The notes: generated from the letters alone by a model not told the origin. Positions 33,596 through 43,714 are shown, counted from the first letter of the stretch. The stretch is DNA of 64,000 nt from an uncultured Bacteroidales bacterium (GCA_905235995.1 CAJONI010000020.1:1-64000), one strand, 5' to 3'. Made by a program: numbers and translations.

Positions 33596-35530
33596 ATGGC
33601 TTATCTGCAATTCAACAAGGCCGAGCTCGTGAACCTCGAGTACTCCCTGAAGCGGGAGCTCCTCGCGACCAACCGTGCCGGAGGCTATTGCAACACGACC
33701 ATCGTGGGCTGCAATACCCGAAAGTACCATGGTCTGCTCGCCGTGCCCGTCGACAAGTTCGGCGGACACCGCTACATGCTGCTCTCCGACCTCGACGAGA
33801 CCCTGCTTCAGCACGGGATGCCCTTCAACCTCGGCATCCACTGCTACGGGAACATCTACGAACCCCGCGGCCACAAGTACATCGTGGACTATGAGATGGA
33901 TCCGTATCCCGTCATCACCTACAGGGTGGGCGGCATGCTCTTCAGGAAGGAGCTGCTCTTCGTCTCAGGCTGCGACCAGCTGCTGATCCGCTACACGCTG
34001 CTGGACGCCCACTCCCACACGGTCCTCAGGCTCAAGCCCTACCTGGCATACCGGAGCATCCACGCCCTTACCCAGGCCAATGCCGATGCCAATACGAACT
34101 ACCGTACCATCGAAGGCGGAGCTTCTTTCTGCCTCTACCGCGGCTTCCCCGACCTCTGCCTCCAGATCTCGAAGAACAGCGAGTACGTCCACATGCCCGA
34201 CTGGTACAAGGGTACGGTCTATATGGAAGAATACCGTCGCGGTTTCGACTGCCGCGAAGACCTCCTGGTCCCCGGCTGGTTCGAGATGCCGATGCGCAAG
34301 GGCGAGAGCATAGTAATCTCCGCCTCCACCGTCCCCGTCGACCCGAAGACCCTCAAGACCCTGTTCAACCGCGAGATCAAGAAGCGCATGCCCCGCGAAG
34401 ACTACGACAGCTGCCTGAAGGCCGCCGCCGAACAGCTCTTTGCCTATGAGAAAGGCTTCGCGCGCATCTGCACGGGCTTCTCCTGGCACGAGATCGGCGG
34501 AATGCGCGAAACTGCGCTCACCCTCCCCGGCCTTACCATCTACAACACCGGCGACGTGAAGCTGTTCGAGAAGATACTCTCCGACCTCATCACCGAAAAC
34601 AAGGATGCCTTCCTCCATGGAAGCGACCAGGTGGAGTCTCCGCTGCGCCTGACAGAGGCCGTGCAGCACCTGGCCAAGTTCACCGGCGACGAGGCGCAGG
34701 CCTGGAAGAAATACGGCAAGTTCCTCAAACAGGTGATAGAGAGCTACCTGGGCGGACGTCCCGAAGCGCAGGTACACGACAACGGCCTTGTGTGGGCCGA
34801 ATATCCCGGCATCGCCCTGAGCTGGATGAACGCATATATCGACGGCAAGCCCGTGACCGAGCGCCGCGGCTATCAGGTTGAGACCAACTGCTTGTGGTAC
34901 AACGCAGTGTGCTTCGCCCACGACATGGAGTCCCGCTACGGCCGCTCGAAAGCTTTCGTAGCCCGCTGCGCCGAGGTTAAGGCCGCCATCGAAGACAGCT
35001 TCTACGACATTTTCTGGTCGGAGGAGCGCCGCCACCTTGCCGACTACGTCGACGAGAACGGCCAGAACATCTTCACCCGTCCAAACCAGATTTACGCCTG
35101 CTCTCTGCCCTACAGCCCCGTTTCCGAGGAAGCGCAGGCCGAAATCCTGCACGCAGTGGAGCGTGAACTCGTGACCACCCGCGGCATCCGCACCCTCTCC
35201 CCGAAGAACCCGAATTATCGCTCACGCTACGAAGGCAACCAGATCGAGCGCGACACCGCCACCCACAACGGCTGCAACCGTCCCTGGCTGCTCGGTCCCT
35301 TCGCCGAGGCGAGCTTCAAGCTCTTCGGCCCTTCGTTCGTGCGCAAGGCCCGTGAGCTGGTCGACGGCTTCCAGGAAGACCTCAACGTCCACGGCATCGG
35401 CGCCGTGGCCGAGATCTACGACGGCGATCCGCCTTACGTCCCGCACGGAGCCATCAACTCAGCGCTGAGCGTATCGGCCATCCTATATGTGAAATACCTC
35501 ATCAACCAGTATAAGGAGGAAACGCTATGA
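33596..35530 (+). CDS. Glycogen debranching enzyme, amylo-alpha-1,6-glucosidase (GH133)
   Basis: A 644-residue cytosolic debranching enzyme. The N-terminal domain (residues 1-250) includes LLATNRAGGYCNTTIVGCNTRKYHGLL, typical of bacterial GDE proteins. The C-terminal (alpha/alpha)6 glucosidase domain includes FSWHEIGGMRETALTLPGL and ends with GNQIERDTATHNGCNRPWLLGP. It removes alpha-1,6 branches left after phosphorolysis. Its stop overlaps the next start (ATGA). Confidence 0.9.
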   Translation: MAYLQFNKAELVNLEYSLKRELLATNRAGGYCNTTIVGCNTRKYHGLLAVPVDKFGGHRYMLLSDLDETLLQHGMPFNLGIHCYGNIYEPRGHKYIVDYEMDPYPVITYRVGGMLFRKELLFVSGCDQLLIRYTLLDAHSHTVLRLKPYLAYRSIHALTQANADANTNYRTIEGGASFCLYRGFPDLCLQISKNSEYVHMPDWYKGTVYMEEYRRGFDCREDLLVPGWFEMPMRKGESIVISASTVPVDPKTLKTLFNREIKKRMPREDYDSCLKAAAEQLFAYEKGFARICTGFSWHEIGGMRETALTLPGLTIYNTGDVKLFEKILSDLITENKDAFLHGSDQVESPLRLTEAVQHLAKFTGDEAQAWKKYGKFLKQVIESYLGGRPEAQVHDNGLVWAEYPGIALSWMNAYIDGKPVTERRGYQVETNCLWYNAVCFAHDMESRYGRSKAFVARCAEVKAAIEDSFYDIFWSEERRHLADYVDENGQNIFTRPNQIYACSLPYSPVSEEAQAEILHAVERELVTTRGIRTLSPKNPNYRSRYEGNQIERDTATHNGCNRPWLLGPFAEASFKLFGPSFVRKARELVDGFQEDLNVHGIGAVAEIYDGDPPYVPHGAINSALSVSAILYVKYLINQYKEETL

Positions 35531-36816
35531 GAGTACTGATGTTCGGTTGGGAATTCCCGCCCCATATCGCCGGCGGCCTGGGTACGGCCTGCTATGGCAT
35601 GACCAAAGGCCTGGCTCACGCCGGAGTGGACGTACTTTTCGTGATGCCCTCCGCCAGCGGAGATGAAGACCAGAGCTGCGTCCGCATCATCAACGCCAGC
35701 GACGTGGCAGTCTCCGACAGCATAAGCCAGATCGACGAATATCTCGGCAAGGTACAGTTCCTCCGCGTAGGCTCCAACCTGCATCCCTACATCGACCCGG
35801 TCGACTTCACCGACCTGGTGGAAGAGGAGCAGCGCTCCCAGAGCGAGGAGTTCAAGTTCTATTTCCGGCAGAAATACAAATTCTCAGGCAAGTACGGAAA
35901 GAACCTCATGGAAGAGGTGTCCCGCTACGCCATGGTGGGCGGCGCGATCGCAGCCCGCGAGGACTTCGACGTGATCCATGCCCACGACTGGCTGACCTAC
36001 CACGCCGGCATCGCCGCCAAGCGCGTTTCCGGCAAGCCGCTGGTGATCCACGTCCATGCGACCTCCTTCGACCGCGGCAGTGCCGACAACATCGACACCC
36101 GCGTATTCGCCATCGAGAAGCGCGGCATGGAGGAAGCCGACAAGGTCATCACCGTGAGCGACCTGACCCGCAACATAGTGATCAACAAATACGGCATCGA
36201 CCCCTCCAAGGTCGTGACCGTCCACAACGCAGTCGACTTCTCTGGACGCGAGAAGATCGAGGTGGAGCGCGGCGTCCGCGAGAAGGTCATCACCTTCCTG
36301 GGCCGCATCACCTTCCAGAAGGGTCCCGAATACTTCATCGAAGCTGCAGCCAAGGTGCTCAAGGTGTGCCCTGAGACCCGCTTCGTGATGGCCGGCAGCG
36401 GCGACATGATGAACCGCTGCATACGCTATGTGGCCAAGCTTGGCATAGCCGACCGCTTCTACTTCACGGGCTTCCTGCGCGGCGACGACGTGCAGAAGAT
36501 GTTCGCCCTTTCGGACGTATATGTGATGCCTTCCGTCTCCGAGCCTTTCGGCATCTCGCCGCTCGAGGCCATGAAGACCGACGTCCCGACCATCATCTCC
36601 AAGCAGTCGGGTGTCGCCGAAGTTCTCAAATATGCCATCAAGGTGGACTTCTGGGACGTGAACGCCCTGGCAGACGCCATGTACGGACTCCTCAACTATC
36701 CCGCCCTTCCCCAACTGGCCGCAGAGAGGGGACGCGAGGAAGTCGACAACCTCAAATGGGACGCCGCAGCCGTCAAGGTGAGGCGCGTCTATGAGTCGGC
36801 CGTCAACGGACAATAA
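35527..36816 (+). CDS. GT4-family glycosyltransferase of the glycogen operon
   Basis: A 429-residue GT-B enzyme. The N-terminus MRVLMFGWEFPPHIAGGLG resembles starch/glycogen synthase acceptor domains. The C-terminal Rossmann part has VITFLGRITFQKGPEYFIEAA and the nucleotide-sugar EPFGISPLEAMKTD motif with its two Glu residues. It probably elongates or primes alpha-glucans with a nucleotide sugar. In Bacteroidales it stands beside GH133 and GH57 genes. An AAGGAGG lies seven bases before the ATG within the upstream gene. Confidence 0.82.
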   Translation: MRVLMFGWEFPPHIAGGLGTACYGMTKGLAHAGVDVLFVMPSASGDEDQSCVRIINASDVAVSDSISQIDEYLGKVQFLRVGSNLHPYIDPVDFTDLVEEEQRSQSEEFKFYFRQKYKFSGKYGKNLMEEVSRYAMVGGAIAAREDFDVIHAHDWLTYHAGIAAKRVSGKPLVIHVHATSFDRGSADNIDTRVFAIEKRGMEEADKVITVSDLTRNIVINKYGIDPSKVVTVHNAVDFSGREKIEVERGVREKVITFLGRITFQKGPEYFIEAAAKVLKVCPETRFVMAGSGDMMNRCIRYVAKLGIADRFYFTGFLRGDDVQKMFALSDVYVMPSVSEPFGISPLEAMKTDVPTIISKQSGVAEVLKYAIKVDFWDVNALADAMYGLLNYPALPQLAAERGREEVDNLKWDAAAVKVRRVYESAVNGQ

Positions 36817-36828
36817 AAAAGTAAAGCC

Positions 36829-38037
36829 ATGAATAAGACAGTCTGTTTCTATTTCCAAGTCCATCAGCCCGACCGGCTGCGACAGTTCCGATTCTTCGAC
36901 ATCGGCAACGACGCCCATTACCTGGACGATTTCTCCAACCGTACCATCGTGCGCCGTGTCGCCGAGCGCTGCTACCTGCCCGCGAACAAGCTCCTGCTCG
37001 AGCTTATTCTCAAGCATAACGGAGCATTCAAGGTCGCATTCTCGATTTCCGGTGCGGCCATCGAGCAGTTCGAGCGCTATACCCCCGAGGTGATCGACAG
37101 CTTCAAGGCGCTGGCCGAAACCGGGTGCGTGGAGTTCCTGGCCGAGACCTATTCCCATTCGCTCGCTTCGCTGGCCTCCACTGCCGAATTCAAGAAGCAG
37201 GTGAAGCAGCACGCCGACCTGATGAAACGTGTTTTCGGCGTCAAGCCCACCACCTTCCGGAACACCGAGCTCATCTATTCCGACGACATCGGAGAGACGG
37301 TGGCCGGCATGGGCTACAACGTGATGCTGACCGAAGGCGCCAAGCACATCCTCGGCTGGAAGAGCCCCGATTTCGTATATGCGAACGCCCTCGATCCGAG
37401 GCTGAAGGTCCTGCTCCGCAACTTCAACCTGAGCGACGACATCGCCTTCCGCTTCTCCGACCAGAGCTGGGCGGGCTGGCCCCTGACCGCCGACAAGTTC
37501 GCCGACTGGTCGGTGGCCGCACTGGCCCAGGGCGACGTGCTCAATCTCTTCATGGACTATGAGACCTTCGGAGAGCACCAGCGCAGCGCCAGCGGCATCT
37601 TCGACTTCATGGAGGCCCTGCCCGCAGCCATCCTGGCCCGCGGCCTGGAATTCTGCACTCCCGCCGAGGCGGCGCAGAAGCATCAGGCTGTGGCTCCGCT
37701 CAACGTGCCTTATCCCATCTCATGGGCGGACGAAGAGCGCGACACGAGCGCCTGGCTGGGCAACGAGCTCCAGGAAGAGGCTTTCAACAAGCTCTATTCC
37801 CTCGAGGCCGACATCTACAAGACGAAGGACGAAGGCCTGCTCGCCATGTTCCGCAGACTTCAGGAAAGCGACCACTTCTATTATATGTGCACAAAGTTCT
37901 TCTCCGACGGCAGCGTGCACAGCTACTTCAACCCCTACGACACGCCATACGAGGCTTTCATCAACTACATGAACGTGCTCGCGGACTTCGAACTGCGGGT
38001 GAAGGAGAAACTCAAAGTAAAGAAAACCACCAAGTAA
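36829..38037 (+). CDS. GH57 alpha-amylase/4-alpha-glucanotransferase-like enzyme
   Basis: A 402-residue GH57 protein beginning KTVCFYFQVHQPDRLRQFRF, the first conserved GH57 region. EFLAETYSHSL carries the likely nucleophilic Glu, and LFMDYETFGEHQRS the likely acid Asp. There is no signal peptide, so it acts on internal glucans. It is followed after 6 bp by the synthase-phosphorylase fusion. Exact activity (amylase, transferase or branching) is not decidable. Confidence 0.87.
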   Translation: MNKTVCFYFQVHQPDRLRQFRFFDIGNDAHYLDDFSNRTIVRRVAERCYLPANKLLLELILKHNGAFKVAFSISGAAIEQFERYTPEVIDSFKALAETGCVEFLAETYSHSLASLASTAEFKKQVKQHADLMKRVFGVKPTTFRNTELIYSDDIGETVAGMGYNVMLTEGAKHILGWKSPDFVYANALDPRLKVLLRNFNLSDDIAFRFSDQSWAGWPLTADKFADWSVAALAQGDVLNLFMDYETFGEHQRSASGIFDFMEALPAAILARGLEFCTPAEAAQKHQAVAPLNVPYPISWADEERDTSAWLGNELQEEAFNKLYSLEADIYKTKDEGLLAMFRRLQESDHFYYMCTKFFSDGSVHSYFNPYDTPYEAFINYMNVLADFELRVKEKLKVKKTTK

Positions 38038-38043
38038 GCAAGA

Positions 38044-41000
38044 ATGGAAGATAAATTTACGATGCCCGACTACCTGTTCGAGACGAGTTGGGAAGTATGC
38101 AACAAGGTAGGAGGTATCCATACGGTCATTGCCACCAAAGCCCTTTATCTTGGCAATTCATTCAAGAAAAACCATCATATACATATCGGCCCCGACGTCT
38201 GGCGTGACGTAGGCCAGAACCCGGAATTCACGGAAGACCCCACGCTGTTCCGCTCCTGGAGGAGAAGGGCGGCGGAGGAGGGCCTCCGTATCCGTGTCGG
38301 CCATTGGAACGTGGCAGGCCACCCGGTGGCCATCCTGGTCGACTTCACGACCTTCATCAGCCGCAAGGACGAGATCCTGACCGAGTTCTGGAAAAGATAC
38401 AGCGTCGACTCCCTCAGCGGCGGCTGGGACTATGTGGAATCGGCCCTGTTCGGCTATGCCTCCGGCAAGGTGATCGAGAGTTTCGTTCACTACTATGTCA
38501 AGCCCCACGACAAGGTGGTGGCCCAGTTCCACGAATGGATGACCGGCGCCGGCCTGCTCTACCTGAAGACGGCCAACCTGCCCATAGGCACCATCTTCAC
38601 CACCCATGCCACCGTCATCGGTCGCTGCGTGGCCAGCAAGGACATCCCTCTCTACGACGACCTGGAAAGCCTTGACGCCGACCGCCTCTCCCACGAGTTC
38701 GGAGTCGCGGCCCGCCACTCGCTGGAGAAGGCTTCCGCCACTGCGTCCGACGTGTTCACGACTGTGAGCGAGATCACCGCCCGCGAGTGCCGCCAGTTCC
38801 TCGGCAGGTCTTGCGACGTGATCACTCCCAACGGTTTCGAGAACAGCTTCACCCCCGACGCGGAACACTATCCCGCAGCCCGCAAGGCAGCCCGCAGGAA
38901 GCTGCTGGAGGTTGCCTCGGCGATGGCCGGCGAGAAATTCGACGACAAGAGCCTGCTCGTCGCCATAAGCGGCCGCTACGAGTACAGCAACAAGGGTATC
39001 GACGTGTTCATCGACTCGCTGGCACGTCTGGACAGCATAGGTTATTCCGGGCGCAGGATCCTGGCCTTCATCATGGTCCCCTCGGGCAACAACGGTCCCG
39101 ACAAGGAACTTGTGGCGAAGCTCTCCGGAGCCGATACGCTCCACACCACCCAGACGAGCCACTATCTGATGGACGACTACGACATCGTGACCCGCAGGCT
39201 GCGTGAACTTCAGCTGAACAACCACATCGGCTCGACTATCGACGTGTTCTTCATCCCCACCTATCTGAACGGCAACGACGGCGTGTTCAACATGAGCTAC
39301 TACGACCTGCTGGTGGGCATGGACCTGACCGTCTTCCCTTCATACTATGAGCCCTGGGGTTACACCCCGCTCGAGTCGCTGGCCTTCAGCGTCCCCACCA
39401 CCACCACCTCGCTCGCCGGTTTCGGCGTGTGGGTGCGCGACCACTGCGAGGAGCCGCATCCGGGCATCACGGTGATCGAGCGCACTGACGCAAACGCTTC
39501 GGAACTGTCGGTAAAGGTGGCCGAACGCATCATCGAAGTCGCCAGCCTCACTCCGGCAAAGGCGGCACATTATCGCGAGAACGCCAAGAAGGTGTCGGAG
39601 ATCGCTCTGTGGAGCAACAACATCGTCTACTACAAGGAAGCCTACACCGGCGCCATAGACAAGGTGCAGACCTCCCGCAACGAGTTCATCGAGATTCCGG
39701 AAGACACGATGCACGACTTCGCCAGGTATTTCGCCGGCCAGCCTTCATGGACCAGCGTGTTCGTGAGCCGTGAACTGCCTGAACGCCTGATGCATCTGGA
39801 CGCACTCGCCAAGAATCTGTGGTGGTGCTGGAACCAGGATGCCATCGAGCTGTTCCGCAGCATCGATCCCGAGCTTTGGAAAACCACTGGTGGCAATCCG
39901 CTGCTCTTCCTCGACAAGATTCCGCTCAAGCGCTACCGCAGCCTGGAGCAGGACGAAGCCTTCCTGGGCCATCTCGACTCCGTGTATGCCGAATTCAAGG
40001 AATACATGGAAGCCAAGTCCGACCGTCCCGGTCCCCGCGTAGCCTATTTCTGCATGGAATACGGCATCGACACTTCCCTGAAGATCTATTCCGGCGGCCT
40101 GGGCATCCTGGCCGGCGACTACCTCAAGGAAGCCTCCGACATGAAGGTCAACATGACCGCCGTCGGACTGCTCTACCGCCACGGCTACTTTACCCAGAAA
40201 CTTTCGGCCGCCGGCGACCAGATCGCCGACTACGAACCCCAGGACTTCACCAAGATCCCTGCGGCGCCCGTGCGTGACCACGAAGGCAACTGGTTGACCG
40301 TACGGGTCGCATTCCCTGGCCGTAACATCAACGCCCGCATCTGGAAGGTCGAGGTGGGCCGTACCGACCTCTTCCTGCTCGACACCGACTACGAAGACAA
40401 TCTCCCCGAAGACCGCCAGGTGACCCATCAGCTCTACGGCGGCGACTGGGAGAACCGCCTCAAGCAGGAACTCCTCCTCGGCGTGGGCGGCATCAGGGCC
40501 CTCCGAGCCCTGGGCCTTGACGCCGACGTGTACCACTGCAACGAAGGCCACGCTGCCTTCTGTGGTTTCGAGCGCCTGCGCGAGTACATCCAGAACGATA
40601 ACCTGTCCTTCCCCGAGGCTCTCGAAGTGGTGCGCGCATCGTCGCTCTTCACGACCCATACCCCGGTGCCTGCAGGACATGACGCATTCTCCGAAGACCT
40701 TCTCCGCATCTACATCTCGCACTATCCCGAGCGCATGAAGATCGACTGGCCTACGTTCATGAGCCTGGGCAAGATCAATCCCGAGAATCCCGGCGAGAAG
40801 TTCTCGATGAGTTTCCTGGCCGCGAACCTCTCGCAGGAGATCAACGGCGTGAGCTGGCTGCACGGCAAGGTGAGCCAGCAGATTTTCGCGCCCATGTGGC
40901 CGGGCTACCTGCCCGAGGAACTCAACGTGAGCTCCGTGACCAACGGCGTCCACTATCCCACCTGGACCGCTCCCGAATGGAAGGAGATCCACTCCAGGGT

Positions 41001-42276
41001 GTTCGGCAAGGAATTCGCGACCCACCACTACGACAAGAGCTGCTTCGAAGGCATCTACCAGGTGCCCGACGAACTGATCTGGCGCACCCGCCAGACTCTG
41101 CGCAAGCGCCTCATCGACAGGGTGAAGGAAGTGATGTCCGACGCCAGCCTGACCCGCCACTATTCTCCCCACGAGATAGTGAAGATACGCAAGACCCTGC
41201 GCGACGACGTGCTGACCATCGGCTTCGCGCGCCGTTTCGCCACCTACAAGCGGGCCACTCTGCTCTTCAGCAACCTCGACCGTCTCAACGACATAGTCAA
41301 CAACCCGCAGCACCCGGTGCAGTTCCTCTTCGCCGGCAAGGCGCATCCCGCAGACAAGGCCGGACAGGACCTGATCAAGCGCATCATCGACATCTCGAAG
41401 ATGCCGCAGTTCCTGGGCAAGATAGTGTTCGTGCCCAACTACGACATCACCATCGCGAAGCTGCTGGTGCAGGGTGTCGACGTGTGGATGAACAACCCGA
41501 CCCGCCCGCAGGAAGCTTCCGGCACCAGCGGCGAGAAGGCCGTGATGAACGGTGTGATGCATTTCTCTGTGCTCGACGGATGGTGGGTGGAAGGCTACAA
41601 GCCCGGAGCGGGCTGGGCGCTCAAGATGGAGCGTACCTACGACAACCAGTCGTTCCAGGACGACCTCGACTCCTCCACGATCTACAATATCCTCGAGTCG
41701 GAGATCGTTCCCAGTTTCTACGACAAGGACACCTACGGCATCTCCAAGACCTGGGTGGAGACCATCAAGAACACCGTGGCCCTGGTCGCCTGCAACTTCA
41801 CGACCAACCGCATGCTCTCCGACTACATGAGGCAGTACTACGAACCTCTCTGCGAACGCTTCCACAAGCTCGAGGCCGACGATTTCAACCTGGCCCGCGA
41901 CATCGCTTTCTGGAAGAAACGCGTCCGCCGCGAGTGGAAGCAGGTAGAAGTGATATCGTTCCGGCGTCCTTCCCTGAACGAAGCCACCATCTCCCTCGGA
42001 CAGAAGTATACCTCGGAGCTTACGCTTTCCATCGGGGAGCTCGAACCCGAGGATGTCGGCGCCGAGATCCTGCTCACCGAGCAGAACGCGAAGGGAGAGC
42101 ACCACATCGTATCTGTGTTCGAATTCCAGCTCAAGTCGTACGAAGGCGGAGTGGCTACCTATGTCACCGATGTCGTCCCCGAAATCTCCGGGACCTACGA
42201 GACTGCCGCCCGCATCTTCGCAAAGAATGCGGAGATGCCGCACCGTCAGGATTTTGAACTGGTGAAATGGCTGTAG
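38044..42276 (+). CDS. Glycogen synthase-alpha-glucan phosphorylase fusion
   Basis: A 1410-residue protein, the largest in the window. Residues 1 to about 550 are a GT3-like glycogen synthase (YLFETSWEVCNKVGGIHTVI, VVAQFHEWMTGAGLLYLK, TVFPSYYEPWGYTPLESLAF). After a linker, residues 560-1410 are a short-type GT35 phosphorylase (AYFCMEYGIDTSLKIYSGGLG; GTSGEKAVMNG with the likely pyridoxal-phosphate lysine at 1165; VLDGWWVEGY). One polypeptide would therefore both extend and phosphorolyse glycogen. No frame break is seen. Such fusions are known from Bacteroidales annotations. The 3' end overlaps ribF by 10 bp. Confidence 0.9.
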   Translation: MEDKFTMPDYLFETSWEVCNKVGGIHTVIATKALYLGNSFKKNHHIHIGPDVWRDVGQNPEFTEDPTLFRSWRRRAAEEGLRIRVGHWNVAGHPVAILVDFTTFISRKDEILTEFWKRYSVDSLSGGWDYVESALFGYASGKVIESFVHYYVKPHDKVVAQFHEWMTGAGLLYLKTANLPIGTIFTTHATVIGRCVASKDIPLYDDLESLDADRLSHEFGVAARHSLEKASATASDVFTTVSEITARECRQFLGRSCDVITPNGFENSFTPDAEHYPAARKAARRKLLEVASAMAGEKFDDKSLLVAISGRYEYSNKGIDVFIDSLARLDSIGYSGRRILAFIMVPSGNNGPDKELVAKLSGADTLHTTQTSHYLMDDYDIVTRRLRELQLNNHIGSTIDVFFIPTYLNGNDGVFNMSYYDLLVGMDLTVFPSYYEPWGYTPLESLAFSVPTTTTSLAGFGVWVRDHCEEPHPGITVIERTDANASELSVKVAERIIEVASLTPAKAAHYRENAKKVSEIALWSNNIVYYKEAYTGAIDKVQTSRNEFIEIPEDTMHDFARYFAGQPSWTSVFVSRELPERLMHLDALAKNLWWCWNQDAIELFRSIDPELWKTTGGNPLLFLDKIPLKRYRSLEQDEAFLGHLDSVYAEFKEYMEAKSDRPGPRVAYFCMEYGIDTSLKIYSGGLGILAGDYLKEASDMKVNMTAVGLLYRHGYFTQKLSAAGDQIADYEPQDFTKIPAAPVRDHEGNWLTVRVAFPGRNINARIWKVEVGRTDLFLLDTDYEDNLPEDRQVTHQLYGGDWENRLKQELLLGVGGIRALRALGLDADVYHCNEGHAAFCGFERLREYIQNDNLSFPEALEVVRASSLFTTHTPVPAGHDAFSEDLLRIYISHYPERMKIDWPTFMSLGKINPENPGEKFSMSFLAANLSQEINGVSWLHGKVSQQIFAPMWPGYLPEELNVSSVTNGVHYPTWTAPEWKEIHSRVFGKEFATHHYDKSCFEGIYQVPDELIWRTRQTLRKRLIDRVKEVMSDASLTRHYSPHEIVKIRKTLRDDVLTIGFARRFATYKRATLLFSNLDRLNDIVNNPQHPVQFLFAGKAHPADKAGQDLIKRIIDISKMPQFLGKIVFVPNYDITIAKLLVQGVDVWMNNPTRPQEASGTSGEKAVMNGVMHFSVLDGWWVEGYKPGAGWALKMERTYDNQSFQDDLDSSTIYNILESEIVPSFYDKDTYGISKTWVETIKNTVALVACNFTTNRMLSDYMRQYYEPLCERFHKLEADDFNLARDIAFWKKRVRREWKQVEVISFRRPSLNEATISLGQKYTSELTLSIGELEPEDVGAEILLTEQNAKGEHHIVSVFEFQLKSYEGGVATYVTDVVPEISGTYETAARIFAKNAEMPHRQDFELVKWL

Positions 42277-43163
42277 CGGCTACAGGATTCTTCGATGGCG
42301 TGCATCTGGGGCACCGGCAGGTGATCGAACAGATGTGCGCCATCGCCCGTAAACGGGGGGAGGAGTCGGTCGTGGTGACGTTCTGGCCCCATCCCCGTTG
42401 CGTCCTGCAGCAGGATGCCGACCGGCTGAAACTCCTAACGACCCTTCCCGAGAAGCGCGGTCTCTGCCTGAAGTACGGTGCCGACCGCTTCGAGGTGCTG
42501 CCCTTCGACCGGACCTTGAGCCAGCTTTCCGCCGAGGCATTCATCCGTGAGTATCTGGTAGGGAAGCTGGGCGTCACGACCCTCGTGCTGGGATACGACC
42601 ACCGGCTCGGACACGACCGTTTCGATTCCCTTGAAGAGATGATGGCCGTGGTCGCCTCCTGCGGCGTGCAGTCCTGCAGGGTGGAAAAACTGGCCTTTGG
42701 AGATGAAGCCATAAGCTCCACGCAGATCAGGAACGCCCTTTCCGCGGGAGAGGTAGAGCGTGCAAACCATATGCTCGGCTATCATTACGGCCTCCACGGA
42801 GTGGTGGTAGCAGGCAACAGGCTTGGCCGGACCATAGGCTTCCCGACTGCCAACATGCAGCTCTACGAGCCGCTCAAGCTGATTCCGGGCAACGGGGTCT
42901 ATGCCGTCTGGGCAGACGTGCTTGGAAAGCGTTACAAGGGCATCTGCAACATCGGTACGCGGCCTACGGTCGCCTCCGGCGGCGCGAGGACTGTCGAGAC
43001 GCATATTCTTGATTTTGACCAGGACATCTACGGACTCGAACTCAGCATCAGTCTGGTGGGGAGGCTCCGCGACGAGCGACGCTTCGAATCACTGCAAGCT
43101 TTACGTGGCCAGTTGCTTATCGACAGGCAAAAGGCCTCGGAAATGCTTGCCAATGAAAAATAA
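42267..43163 (+). CDS. ribF: Bifunctional riboflavin kinase/FAD synthetase
   Basis: A 298-residue enzyme making FMN and then FAD. The N-terminal nucleotidyltransferase begins almost at once with GFFDGVHLGHRQVIEQ and includes FIREYLVGKLGVTTLVLGYDHRLGHDR and SSTQIR. The C-terminal kinase has GNRLGRTIGFPTANM. The start is unusually close to the first motif, and the ATG lies inside the phosphorylase gene, making ribF the last gene of the glycogen operon. FAD supply has no obvious link to glycogen. Confidence 0.92.
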   Translation: MAVAATGFFDGVHLGHRQVIEQMCAIARKRGEESVVVTFWPHPRCVLQQDADRLKLLTTLPEKRGLCLKYGADRFEVLPFDRTLSQLSAEAFIREYLVGKLGVTTLVLGYDHRLGHDRFDSLEEMMAVVASCGVQSCRVEKLAFGDEAISSTQIRNALSAGEVERANHMLGYHYGLHGVVVAGNRLGRTIGFPTANMQLYEPLKLIPGNGVYAVWADVLGKRYKGICNIGTRPTVASGGARTVETHILDFDQDIYGLELSISLVGRLRDERRFESLQALRGQLLIDRQKASEMLANEK

Positions 43164-43167
43164 TTGC

Positions 43168-43175
43168 TATATTTG
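43168..43175 (+). promoter_or_regulatory. -7 promoter box for greA
   Basis: TATATTTG follows the ribF stop by four bases; TTG at 43147-43149 is 18 bases upstream. It implies a leader of about 60 bases before greA. Confidence 0.6.
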
Positions 43176-43197
43176 CAGTAGATATTGAATTGAGGAA

Positions 43198-43229
43198 GGG
43201 TCCCACGAGTTTGGGATTCTTTTCTTTTT
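43198..43229 (+). terminator. Terminator-like hairpin in the greA leader
   Basis: An 8-bp stem with two G-U pairs (GGGTCCCA with TGGGATTC, loop CGAGTT) followed by a T-rich tract. It lies between the greA promoter and its ATG (43242), so it would reduce read-through into greA, and would also end transcripts from ribF. Confidence 0.65.
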
Positions 43230-43241
43230 AACTTATTTAAA

Positions 43242-43712
43242 ATGGGAGAATCACATTACGTTACTCAAGAAGGGCTCGACAAGTTGCGCGAGGAACTCGC
43301 CGTGATGATTGCCGAACGTCCTGTCATTTCCAGGGCCATCGCAGAGGCGCGCGACAAGGGCGACCTCTCCGAGAATGCCGAATACGACGCCGCACGCGAG
43401 GCGCAGGGCATGCTCGAGCTCAAGATCAGCAAGATGCAGGACCTTATCGCCAACGCCAAGGTCATAGACGAATCCAAGATAGGCACCGACACAGTCCAGA
43501 TGCTCACCAAAGTCAAGCTGAAGAACCAGGGCACCGGCGCCATCGTCACATATACCTTTGTAGGAGAGAGCGAAGCCAACATCCTGGAAGGCAAGCTCGC
43601 CATGACCACGCCCATAGGCAAGGCCCTCATGGGCCACAGGAAAGGGGACGTGGTTCCCGTGACCGTGCCCTCAGGCGTCATCAATTTCGAAATCCTGGAA
43701 ATCTCGATATAG
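43242..43712 (+). CDS. greA: Transcription elongation factor GreA
   Basis: A 156-residue RNA polymerase cleavage factor. The N-terminal coiled coil carries the catalytic tip acidic pair in DKGDLSENAEYDAAREAQG. The FKBP-like C-terminal domain ends in VTVPSGVINFEILEI. It rescues back-tracked RNA polymerase. The HIT gene follows after 2 bp. Confidence 0.95.
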   Translation: MGESHYVTQEGLDKLREELAVMIAERPVISRAIAEARDKGDLSENAEYDAAREAQGMLELKISKMQDLIANAKVIDESKIGTDTVQMLTKVKLKNQGTGAIVTYTFVGESEANILEGKLAMTTPIGKALMGHRKGDVVPVTVPSGVINFEILEISI

Positions 43713-43714
43713 CC

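Noticed and set aside
38158-42243. Long antisense ORFs (up to 832 residues) opposite the glycogen fusion
   Set aside because: Typical shadow frames of GC-rich coding sequence; low-complexity composition and no recognisable domains.
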